From positions 1 through 15,302 of the forward strand of contig RXOD01005209.1 of assembly GCA_005223375.1 (NCBI GenBank): a stretch of DNA of 15,302 nucleotides, given 5' to 3'. The DNA comes from Amoebophrya sp. AT5.2. Taxonomy: Eukaryota > Sar > Dinophyceae > Syndiniales > Amoebophryaceae. The notes beneath the pieces are model-generated. The model searched no databases. It saw only the letters and a list, made by a program, of their open reading frames with translations, and was not told the origin of the DNA. Every line of letters begins with the position of its first letter. Position 1 is the stretch's first letter. This document shows positions 6,811 to 15,302 of the stretch, piece after piece. A program made the translations under genes and the position numbers.

Positions 6811-8879
6811 CTGCTCGCCGCTCGTGGCCCCTGACTCTTTTCCTCGTCCTCAAGCCCCCTTGTCCTTCGACTCCGCTCGAAGTTGTGAGGAGTGCAGAAG
6901 ATGCGCTTGCCCCGCAGAAAAAACAGCCCTCCGTAAACTTCGCTGGCCCTCGTCCTCGGTGCAGTCAATGGTCGCTCGTCGTTGCTGCTGCGCAAATCGG
7001 AGTTCGCAGCTGAAAAAACACGTAGGAAAAAACTTCGGTCATCAAGAAAAGCCCGGCGTCACAGTCACAGAGAAGGTGGCTTTGGCCGTGGAGGAAGGAC
7101 TCAAGCAACATCTTGTCTTTTTGAATTATTCGGGGGCTTGCACGACGACGACTAGTGTAACTGTTTCTGTAGCTCGCATTTAGCGCTAGCCTTACGCGTA
7201 GTTCTCGTACAACTACTGCTCGAAATACGCGTTCTTTGAGAAACATTGCTTGTCGTCCGCCACCCAGCACGGCGTTCTGACTCGCTTTCCAGCCGCATCT
7301 CACATGCATGACTGCAGAGGTCCGTCGAAGACCCTGATGAGCAAAGCTACTGCTTGTTTCCATTCACCGCAACACCCAATCGCGACCCACACGGCCCACT
7401 CAGGGTTCCTTATTTTTCGTCACTTGCAATGCGTCGCTTTGTATTACTCAAAAATCGGCATGTTTCGTTCATCCGTATCTTTATTTCCGTACTCATGGAG
7501 GTCTCAGGTCTATCAGTTCCTCCACCAGACTTTTTCGGCCATGTCAAATTCCGTTTACGTTTTTCGCGAGCGATAGAGCTGGTCCACTGTTTTCTCCACT
7601 CCCACTGATAGTCCTCTTACTTCTTCCCCCAACACAATTCTGTGTTTCTCCTCCACTTTTCTCCGTTTGTTAAAATTTTAGTCGACGCCGGCTCTAGCTG
7701 CATACGCATAGTGCCCGCAAGGAAGATGGATCACAAATTGTCCGACATACGTAATTCGCTAGATTTGGATTTGGTCTGCTTGTTCGTGACCGTGAGTGAA
7801 ACTACTAGTGAGAAAGTACTTATCGTTATCCTCCAGTACTTCGGACGCGAGAGTCCGCGGTTTCATGATGATCCCGATTACTAATCAGAGCGAGAAAAGT
7901 AGCAGGCTGCATGCATCCTCCCTGCCAGTCGGGGTAAATTATATAGGTTGTGCTCGCAGAGTCATGCGCATGTTGTGAGGATTTCCTACACGTACACGAT
8001 TTCGATCTCTACCACTTTGTAGTGCGGTCTTTCTGGAGGTTCAAAAATGCAAAGATGCGATGGTGAAACAACTGCACTGTATCTTCAATCGCGACTACAC
8101 ACAGGGATTTATTCATTGAATGCGAAGTAGAAAGTGCGGGGGGTAGTGAGATAGATCATTGCTGGTTAAGTCGCACTTTCCTTAATTTCTTGTGGTCCCG
8201 TTTCATTTTCATACTTGTTATTTCAATCTGGAATTAGGAGGAGCTTCTGGGTCGTTAAGTTTCATCTCTAGATCTAGGACTAGATTTTGATTTTTATTAA
8301 TTCGTTTGGTTCACCTCTTTCAGTACATGTTCGTATCAACAAACGTTAGTCGTGAGTTGCAGCACCACCACATCTGTCGTACGCTGGTAGAAGTGCAAAA
8401 ACGCCCAAACGTCAAATGGCGCGTGGCAAGAAGACGATTAAGCAAGCAAAAAAAAGGTAGAAAAAGGGAAAAGACCCGGAAATTTCGCATCTGTTTGTCT
8501 TTGAAAGTTCGAAAAAGAAGATCATCTCCGAGTGGAGACTTTCGAGATTATAAACGCAAGCCGAGTATTACTGTAAAACTGAAACTGAATTGATTGAAGT
8601 CAAAAGAGACAAGAGCTGCTGAATTTTGAATAAATGTAAAGCAGTAGTCATAGTCGTTCCGTCAATGTGAATTTTTCGCCCTGGCAAAAATCTTGTCAAA
8701 ACTGGATAACTCTATCTTACACGTTTTCCTTCGTCGTGCTCCTGATTTCAATTCCGGCCGGCAATCTTTTTATCACTCGCATCTTCCCCACCTCGCGACG
8801 CATATAATCCTCGGTCAAATTGAAATTCCGCCCTCCGCAGCTCTTCTCTACAGCATAGAGATTATAGCCGAAATCATCT
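6811..8879. other. Gene-poor spacer upstream of the channel gene
   Basis: About 2 kb that becomes AT-richer from about 7200. Short ORFs occur on both strands, but none has protein-like composition, splice partners or a recognisable domain. It should contain the channel promoter and 5' UTR (right part of the gene, minus strand) and the 3' UTR of the ORF ending at 8880. I found no tRNA, TATA-type promoter or repeat that I could defend. Confidence 0.4.
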
Positions 8880-9893
8880 TTACTCCAGTCCGATCACCTT
8901 CATGTATGCTTCTCTGGCCGCCGTGATATTACGCACCGGCACGTTCTCGCTCCCGGGCATTTGCGAGTCCAGGTACAGCGGCCCCTCGTACGACGGGCAC
9001 TGTCCTCCATTCTCAGACTCGTAGTTGTTGCCCGCCCCGCGGCCCAGCTGGGGAGAAGAGGGAAAGATGAACCTCCGGTAGCGCTTACGGCTGCTCGGGT
9101 TGCTGCTGTCCGATTGCATCCGCATCAAAGGCATCGGGTAATTCGTCGGCATGAAAAACGTCGGCGACAGCCCCGGCCCGGCGGTCGTCAGAGTCAGCTT
9201 CGTGGTCGGCGCTGGTGTAGGAGTGGTTCTCCGGCTGATCAACATGTCCGTGGCGTTCCGGAAGAGGTGCTTTGGCGCGACGGAGAGCGACATGTTGGGC
9301 ACGAGCGAAGTGGACGTCTTCGGCGACAGCGAGTAGTTTCTCAGCAGCGATGTGAAGTTGGCCCTATCGGACTCTACTTCGGTCAAAGTACTCGAGACCA
9401 GCTTCTGCTTCTTCTGCCCAACTTGGGAGGTGGACCACTTCTTGCCGCGTTTGCTCGAAGAAACTGGCTTCCCGGAAAAGTACACGCCGACGGCGCGCGA
9501 ATCCCTCGCCGCCTGCAGCTGCTGCCGGTATTCGACCGAGAACGGCGCCGGCAGGTAGGTACCATGCGATGGCGTCTGGGAGAGCTTCGGAAACATCACC
9601 GCAGCAGTCGTGGTGGAGGTCGTGAAGGTCGAACGCCGGGACGCGGACGAGGGGCGGCGAAGACTGTAGTCCCGAACATGTTGAACCGTGGGAGCAGGGA
9701 ACGGCACGGGCGTTGGGATCGGCACGTTGATGAGCGGGTAATAGCTGTGCTCACTCGCGGCGGACGGCTGCGGGCGCGGAGAGAAGCTTCCGGAAATACC
9801 GTTGTCGTTCAGCTGCTCGGCATAGCCACAGAAACCCTGGGCGCTGCAGAAGACGTCCACGACCTTGTTGGAGGGCCCAGACCGCCGAGCCAT
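8880..9893 (-). CDS. Ser/Thr/Pro-rich protein of unknown function
   Basis: From the ATG at 9893 the frame encodes 337 residues, beginning MARRSGPSNKVVDVFCSAQG. It is rich in Ser, Thr, Pro and Arg, with stretches such as PIPTPVPFPAPT and TTPTPAPTTKLTLTT. Basic patches occur (SSKRGKKW, SRKRYRRF). I recognise no domain, and no signal peptide or membrane span is visible. The frame is open upstream to about 10049 without an ATG. A good acceptor (CGATCTTTGCACCAG, exon from 9917) lies just before the ATG, so this may instead be an exon spliced to upstream sequence, possibly exon 5 of the 13968-10217 gene. The end may also be spliced, since AAG|GTGATC precedes the last five codons. The antisense 335-residue ORF has a shadow-like composition. 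Confidence 0.5.
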   Translation of the reverse strand: MARRSGPSNKVVDVFCSAQGFCGYAEQLNDNGISGSFSPRPQPSAASEHSYYPLINVPIPTPVPFPAPTVQHVRDYSLRRPSSASRRSTFTTSTTTAAVMFPKLSQTPSHGTYLPAPFSVEYRQQLQAARDSRAVGVYFSGKPVSSSKRGKKWSTSQVGQKKQKLVSSTLTEVESDRANFTSLLRNYSLSPKTSTSLVPNMSLSVAPKHLFRNATDMLISRRTTPTPAPTTKLTLTTAGPGLSPTFFMPTNYPMPLMRMQSDSSNPSSRKRYRRFIFPSSPQLGRGAGNNYESENGGQCPSYEGPLYLDSQMPGSENVPVRNITAAREAYMKVIGLE

Positions 9894-10121
9894 TTGCCGC
9901 CGCGGAGCACGCAGCGCCTGGTGCAAAGATCGGCGAAATGTTGTGCTTTTGTAGTCGGGGCCGCTTAATTTAATTATTGTAATTTTGGCCACACCACCTG
10001 ATAGGGATACGAGTCCCCTGCGCGGTTTTCTTCTTATAGGTGGCACTTGTGTGATTTATTCGTAGGCATAAAGTCTAAAAACGAAGCAGGTATGCTGGAG
10101 GGACGAAACTCATCCGTGCCA

Positions 10122-10224
10122 GCTCATAGCCTTTGGGTCTTGATGGGATGACGCGGACGACCGAGCGATCTTCTTCTTCCCTAACAGAAGAAGATCGATC
10201 GGTCGTCCGCGTCATCCTATGAGC
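10122..10224. repeat. Long near-perfect hairpin containing a stop codon
   Basis: Arms 10146-10177 and 10186-10217 match at 31 of 32 positions around an 8-base loop (TCCCTAAC). The pairing continues outward: GCTCATAG at 10122-10129 is the reverse complement of CTATGAGC at 10217-10224. The left arm, however, is interrupted by 16 extra bases (10130-10145) that have no counterpart on the right. The stop codon of the 13968-10217 gene (TAG on the minus strand, 10219-10217) lies in the right arm. The transcript would place the stem at the very end of the ORF, as a 3' UTR structure, or just inside an intron if the donor AAA|GTTTGT at 10234 is used. Confidence 0.9.
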
Positions 10225-13200
10225 AAAGACAAACTTTCTTGTGTTCGGTCAAGGTCATCAAACGCAAACTACTATAGCTTATCGGCACCTTCTTCTCTTC
10301 CGCCGGCGCCGCCTTCATCTTTCGCGCCCTGACCCGCAGTGCTTCCACCTTGCGGAACCGCTTCGCCAGGTCGCTATTAGCGTACCCACACGTGCCCCCA
10401 TAACCCTGCTCGTCCGAGAAGTCCCGGACGGACAAAGACGGGTTTTGGTACAGCACGAGCGACTTCGCCAGCTGGATCCTCGAGTTGTGCATGTCGTTGG
10501 CGGGACCATACAAAGGCTTCTCCATCTGGACGAACAGCACAGCGGGAACCGCCTGTTCGCTCTGCGCCTTTTCTTCCTCCGCGAGTTTCAGGTTCAGCAT
10601 CTCCTGGTCCAAAAGAATCTGCATCTTGTTGCTGGAGGGGAAATTGTGCGAAGCGGCGTTGAACCGGCTGCGGCGCGCGTACGGACTCTGGGAGGAGCCG
10701 CGCACCTTCGGCCCGCCGACGTAGCCGCGGCGCATCGAACCACGGTAGAAGTGCGATGCCCCGCGACGGTAGTTGTTCAACACGCGGCGCTGGTGGTGCT
10801 CGGCGATTTTCTCCTCTTCGTGCTTCTTCATCAGCTTCTGGAAAAGATTCTGCACGGTCGCTTCCGGAACAGCTTCTTCGGACAGCTTCTGCACGTTCGT
10901 GGACGTCGCGTTGCGGTAGGCGAAGGAATTGGACGAGAAGCCGAGTTTGGACTTGACGTAGTCGCGCATGATCGAAAACACGGACTTGTTGGCGAAGTCC
11001 ACCGCGAAACCAGCAGGCCCATACATAATGGAGGCTGCCGAGGAATTCGAGTTGCTCGAACGCGGTTTCAGCATGAACTTGTCGCCGCGCTTCTTCGCCT
11101 GCAGCCGCGCGTGAGGCTTCTCGGACACCTTGTTGTAATTGTGATTGTCCGCGGAAGTGGTGAAGGCCTTTTCATCGTCCTCGTCGGTCGCGGGCCGAGC
11201 GGCCTTGTAGCTAGTCGCCGTGCTCCAGTAGCACGACGGCTCCGGGCGCGAGTGGGCCCACAACTTCTCCACCGGGCACTGCTGCACTCCGAACAACGCG
11301 GCGCGAAACGCAGACAGATCTGGTGAGGTGGTCCCGTCGATTGCATGGATCCGACCAAAATAAACGTATACGTATAAATACTTGTAAATGATGAACATGA
11401 ACATCGCAAATTATTTGGCGGTCTGAGGCTGACGCTGAGCCGATTCTTTAGGTATCAAAATTCAAATTATGAATGTAGTACCCGATGGCGCGAACCAGCT
11501 GCCTTTGCCTCCGATCGCGCTCGTGGTGACCTCGTCTTTCCCGTTCATCAATAGCGACAGGAGGTTGCGCTTCTTCAGCGGGCAAACGCCGGTATGCGGG
11601 TCGTACATCAAGCTTGAAGATCCTTGTCGGCCCCCCATCAACCCGAAGTAGCCGTAGTTGTCGTAGTCGTCCGGGGCGTCGACGACGACGCTCAGCAGCA
11701 GCAACCGGGACTGCAGCGCGAGCAGCAGCACCAGAAACGCCACCGCGTGGAAGGGCCCCTTGTTCTTTTGCACCACGCAGCACGAGCCGAGGCTCATCGT
11801 CCCGAGCAGCCGATGCTGGAAGGCAGTTGTCGTGGTTCCCGAGGTCACGCCCCCGCTGCAGCCGGCGAAGAAGTCGGAGAACTTCCGAGCGAGGAGAGAG
11901 ATCGCCCGGGACGAATAAGTCCTCGTGGAGTTGTTGGTAGAACCACCTTCGGAGGTTTGCAGCTCCTCGTAACCTGGCACCTTCGTCGCGCCGTCGGCGA
12001 AGGAGGTTTTCGCGGCCCGGAGCGAGTTCATAAACGCCGTAGTCTTGGTCGACGTCTTCTTCAGCGACTCGCGGATCGTCTTCCGCAGATCCTGGATGTC
12101 CGCGCAGTCGTCGTTGTTCCCGTTCAGAAAGTCGTCGTCCTGGATCTCGTGGATCTGGCACACGCGCCTGTCCTCGTCGTCCAAAATCCCGGAGTGCCGA
12201 AACACCGTGCGCGTGAGCGCAATGCGCATCTTGGTCAAATTCCCAAACGTCTTGTGCTTGGCGCGGAGAAGGCACTTGCGGAAGGCGCGGGCGGATTTCT
12301 TGGAGGCCTTCACGCGCTGGGTGCAGGCGCGGCGAGCACGCTTTTTCAGGTCCTGAAGATGTTGTGCATGTACATGTGGGGATTTGGAAATGTTCACACT
12401 TGTTCTTCGATTGTGCGCTCCGGTTGTACTAATCTCGGCTTGCATCATCTACAGTTACGCTGCGCATTTGACTTGCTGAAGAAAAACATGCGGGGGTTTG
12501 GAAATCTATGTTTTTTGATTGGGCCGCTTGGGCGGTGACGAGGTGACTGCAGCTTCGTTGAGTGCGATTCTTCGACTTCGATTGATGGTTCCGACGCGTT
12601 TGGTCCGGTGATGCGAGAAATGTGAAGCTACGATCAGTTCCCAGCAGAAAGAGCCAAAATAACAGCTAGCAGGGTTACGTATGTACCTTCGCCGCCTTGC
12701 GCACGCTGGCGGCGCCGACGTCCCCGCGGCCTCCGACGTTTTCAGCCGCTTCCGCTCCCTTCATGCACGAATCCTCTTCTTCCTTCTCCAGCTTCACGTA
12801 GTTCTTCTCTTCTTCCGTTTCCGAACTCGAGTCCCCCCTCTTCTCCTCGACACCGACAGCCGCTTCCACTACTGGCGCTGCGCCCCCCAGCATGTTCACC
12901 CGCGCCGTCTTCAGTTTGTCCACCGTTCCCTCCGCCATCATCCGGCAGCGCTTCGCACACTTGCTTCCCGCACACAAAACAGAAGTGGAGCAGGTGACTT
13001 GGAGCAGATCGTAGCACTGCGCGGCGAGCTTGTCCATGAAGTTGAAGTACAAGAGGAAGCCGTCGATGACCTTGCCCCGCAGAACCAAAAAGTGCCCCTG
13101 GATCCAGGCGATGGCGCGGTTCGACACGTCCTTGATCTGGGCGCAGATGATCGCCACCTTCTCCTTGGTCTGCGCGTCGGCTTGCTTAGTGGCCTCTTTC

Positions 13201-13968
13201 AGCTGCGCGATCAGCTTGTCCGCGTTGCTGCGGATAAACGCAATCAACTCGTCCTTGATGCTGTTGTTGGTTTTTTATTTGGGAAACGAACTTCTACGGT
13301 TCAGATTTCGATTGATTTGTATATAGTATCTTCACGAGCGATAGTACCAACACATCGGAGAGGGAGATAGAAAAGAACTAGAAACAGTACTCGTTCAGTT
13401 CTTCCGCCTTCTCCCCCATTTTCTTCTTCCCCTTCGCGACAACGCCTTCGGAATTTTTCTGCTCGTTCGCCTGCACCAGTTTTTCCAGAACGGGGGTAAC
13501 GTCGACCTCCTTGTTCACCTTGTACTTGTTCTTCTCGGTCGTGGAGCTGGCACCAAACATCTTGCCGAAGAACTTCGAGAAGAACGCCTGCCGCTGCTCC
13601 GCCACGACCTTCGTCTTCGCGGGCGGCAGCTCTTTCTTCAGCTTCTGCTCCACCAATTCCCGAAAGTCCGCGATGCCCTGGTTTTTGCTCTTCCGACAGT
13701 CCGCGGTGGGCGTGGTGGGAGCAGGAGGTGTCGGCTCCACCTTCGCAGGTTGCTGTTGTTTTTCATGACTGGCCCCCTCGGAGACTACTTCTTTCTCGAC
13801 CTTGACCGGGGATGCCGGCGTGTCATCTTTGAGCAACAGCAGCTCGTAATCCTCCTGGAGATCCACGAGCGAGGCGTCGGAGTCGCTGGCCACCGAACTT
13901 TTCGAGGGCGACGAGGAGATCAGCTCCCCGTCTCCCCGCATCCAGCTCCAGCCGTTCCTCGACGACAT
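10217..13968 (-). CDS. Large four-exon protein of unknown function (about 1041 residues)
   Basis: The exons are 13968-13391, 13260-12687, 12352-11482 and 11319-10217 (3126 bases, in frame). The introns are 13390-13261 (GTACTG..AACAACAG), 12686-12353 (GTACAT..ATCTTCAG) and 11481-11320 (GTACTA..CTCACCAG), in phases 2, 0 and 1. The protein starts MSSRNGWSWMRGDGELISSS. It has a Ser-rich, acidic N-terminus, an amphipathic helical stretch in exon 2 (DKLIAQLKEATKQADAQTKE), a Lys/Arg-rich start of exon 3, and one hydrophobic segment at about residues 585-608 (FHAVAFLVLLLALQSRLLLL plus SVVV). That segment is broken by Gln-Ser-Arg, and it may be a membrane anchor. The C-terminal region has Arg/Gly/Tyr-rich patches (RRGASHFYRGSMRRGYVGG) and basic helices. 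I recognise no family. The start is the first ATG in the exon. The antisense 361- and 304-residue ORFs here are shadows. Confidence 0.65.
12353..12686 (-). other. Intron 2 of the 13968-10217 gene (334 bp)
   Basis: The donor is GAAG|GTACAT and the acceptor is CATCTTCAG|GAC, both phase 0. The join reads ..RKAAK-DLKKRARR... The minus frame stays open for some 30 codons upstream of the acceptor, so the exon edge rests on the splice motif and phase rather than on a stop codon. It has no introner-type ends. Confidence 0.6.
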
Positions 13969-14728
13969 CGTCAAGCCTAGAGCTTGTTTGGAAGTCGACG
14001 GTCGGGGGGTCGCCGTCGCCTTAAGCTGTAAATACGACCGAGCAAGTGTAGTTGATAAAGTAGATCTAGTTGCCGCGTTGGGATAGGTATTGGGATTGGG
14101 TTCGTTGTATGAAAGATGATCCGGTGCTGGTGGCGTATTCTTGTCTACTTCTCGATCACTCGTCTTTTTTTTTTTTGGTTTTCACGTAAAAAAAGCGAAA
14201 TTTCAATTGAATGCCTTCGTGGTCCTTATCGCAGGCGCCTCTACACGCAGAAGACACCCCTCCTCCTTCCACAACCTATATGATGGGCCAAAGTGAACCA
14301 AAATAGAGTGGGAACTAATTTTCCGTTGGGCCAAAACCTGAGGTGCGAATCGTCATGGTGTACTTCATGATGCGGGAGCATCACGTCTCGGTCTTTCAGA
14401 AGCACAACAAACGCGCCTTTATTGGGCGGCGCACGGTCGGAGCACAAACCGAATTTCATTCGCGACCACACATCTTCTCATCACACCTCAGACTCGACCA
14501 GCCTCCTCATCCGACAGAAGCAAGAAACAGGATGCTGCCGTGCGCGCAAACAGAAGGGCGTCACTAGTGGTGTTTTGGGGTCCACCTCTGTGTACACGGG
14601 AACCGATAGGCAGCTTTCTTCGAGCTGCACAAGACACCGATAATTTAATGGGCCAAAAAAACGCGGAACACTTCTTCACCGATGCTGATTCCTTCGTACT
14701 TGGTCTCAAGTATGACACTGCTAGGTTT
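13969..14728. other. Spacer between two minus-strand genes
   Basis: It should hold the promoter and 5' UTR of the 13968 gene and the 3' UTR of the gene to the right. A 12-base T run lies near 14165. Minus-strand ORFs at 14471-14241 and 14718-14488 have mildly protein-like stretches, but I could not connect them by phase to the flanking gene. Confidence 0.35.
14284..14657 (+). repeat. Three copies of TGGGCCAAA in the spacer
   Basis: Exact 9-mers at 14284-14292, 14327-14335 and 14649-14657, all in one orientation. They could be promoter or UTR elements. No function is assigned. Confidence 0.4.
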
Positions 14729-15302
14729 TTAGTTCCACACCCGAACGAGCGGCAGGTATTGTTTTCCGCTTTTGTCGGCGATCAGGCTGAAAATGTAGTA
14801 GGACAGGAAGTTTCGCCCCCGTCCCAGGCTCGGGTGGTTTGCGTTCAGCGGTTTTTTCCTTTCTTCCCCCTCCTCCTCCCCCTTGTTTTCGAAGGCGCTC
14901 TCCCCGAACAGCGCGTCGAATGCGGAGCGGCGCAGGGTGTAGCCGTTTCTGGTGAGCCAGTTCAGCAGCGCGCGCTCGCGCTTCTCGCTGTGGTCGAACA
15001 GAGCGGAGGACAGCACCAGGTACGTTGGCGTTTCCCCGCTTTGGTAGGGAAACGGCAGGGCCACCGAGCGGGTCGCGTTGGTGCTGGTCGCGTGTGGCTG
15101 CAGCACCGAGTTCGGCGTGATCATTCTCCGCGGCTCCAGCAGTCGCTCGGCCTCCTCTTCCGCCGCCACCTTCAGGTTGTGCTTCCGCTTCGGCGTGAGG
15201 TTGGACTCCTTGTACACCCTTAGTTGTGGCCCAACCGCTACCGTATTCTTCAGCATGCCCTCGTGCCCGAACCACTCCGGGTGCGGCTCTTCCACCGGCG
15301 GG
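14729..15302 (-). CDS. 3' end of an unrecognised protein gene (partial, runs off the right edge)
   Basis: The frame is open from the window edge to TAA at 14731-14729, about 190 residues. It includes PPVEEPHPEWFGHEGMLKN, a helical Glu/Lys/Arg stretch (KRKHNLKVAAEEEAERLLEP), a Thr/Ser/Asn segment, ALFDHSEKRERALLNWLTRN and a hydrophobic patch NFLSYYIFSLIAD. It is protein-like throughout and free of stops, but I do not recognise a family. A GTACCT motif at AAACA|GTACCT, 12 codons before the stop, resembles the donors used elsewhere here. The true C-terminus may therefore lie in another exon to the left. Confidence 0.5.
   Translation of the reverse strand, partial: PPVEEPHPEWFGHEGMLKNTVAVGPQLRVYKESNLTPKRKHNLKVAAEEEAERLLEPRRMITPNSVLQPHATSTNATRSVALPFPYQSGETPTYLVLSSALFDHSEKRERALLNWLTRNGYTLRRSAFDALFGESAFENKGEEEGEERKKPLNANHPSLGRGRNFLSYYIFSLIADKSGKQYLPLVRVWN

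Noticed and set aside
8306..8593. Plus-strand ORF of 95 residues, very rich in Lys and Arg, resembling a small basic protein
   Set aside because: The bias is explained by AAA/AGA-rich DNA in an AT-rich spacer. It has no domain, splice partner or upstream signal.
8961..9968. Plus-strand ORF of 335 residues
   Set aside because: It lies antisense to the Ser/Thr/Pro-rich frame, and its composition is Arg/Val/Gly/Leu-dominated as expected for a GC-rich shadow. The minus frame has normal composition.
10241..11326. Plus-strand ORF of 361 residues
   Set aside because: It is antisense to exon 4 of the large gene. It is rich in Arg, His, Leu and Val without domain signs, while the minus strand is supported by phase-matched introns.
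11448..12275. Minus-strand ORF of 275 residues overlapping exon 3
   Set aside because: It is in another frame of the same exon and extremely Arg-rich. It does not join the flanking exons.
11624..12538. Plus-strand ORF of 304 residues
   Set aside because: It is antisense to exon 3 and has low-information Arg/Val/Gln composition. It runs across the intron and exon border of the well-supported minus gene.
14241..14471. Minus-strand ORF with a mildly protein-like sequence, possible exon of the right-hand gene
   Set aside because: It has no ATG, and the acceptors upstream are in the wrong phase for the GTACCT donor of that gene.
1..15302. tRNA or rRNA genes, CRISPR arrays, dinoflagellate spliced-leader sequence
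   Set aside because: I looked for cloverleaf-like arms, regular spaced repeats and the conserved spliced-leader 22-mer on both strands and saw none.

Overview
The window looks like nuclear DNA of a protist. The genes are split by introns that join in frame with GT-AG borders, the proteins are long and low in complexity, and no bacterial operon or Shine-Dalgarno logic is visible. A single-domain voltage-gated channel with EF-hands, together with introns that behave like terminal-inverted-repeat elements, fits an alveolate. A syndinian dinoflagellate (Amoebophrya-like, a lineage known for invasive intronic elements) is my best guess, but the species is inference. All supported genes lie on the minus strand, so read the window from right to left.

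Right edge (15302-14729): the 3' part of an unrecognised gene that enters from outside. A gene-free stretch follows (14728-13969). From 13968 to 10217 lies a four-exon gene for a predicted 1041-residue protein with no family I recognise. It has coiled-coil-like and basic stretches and one hydrophobic segment. Its stop codon is embedded in a near-perfect long hairpin (10122-10224). From 9893 to 8880 lies a Ser/Thr/Pro-rich open frame that is either a separate gene or a further exon of the preceding one. A poorer-GC stretch of about 2 kb (8879-6811) holds no gene I can support.

The left 6.7 kb (6810-112) is one large gene. My model has 11 exons and 10 introns, in phase throughout (3795 coding bases, 1264 residues). 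It encodes a single-domain, six-transmembrane voltage-gated cation channel with a very long low-complexity N-terminus, an Arg/Lys-rich S4, a pore with a TRGEW filter and two EF-hands. Four subunits would be needed to make a channel. Calcium binding to the EF-hands would be the expected modulator.

The most interesting signal is not a gene. Two introns of the channel gene (272-762 and 3762-4602) have the same terminal inverted repeats, GGGACCA..GATGGT. Both sit in the same polarity relative to transcription, with GTAAGT-like donor motifs just inside the ends. They look like two members of an introner family. In addition, a long hairpin overlaps the 3' splice site of another intron, and most of the inferred introns start with GTAC rather than GTAAG.
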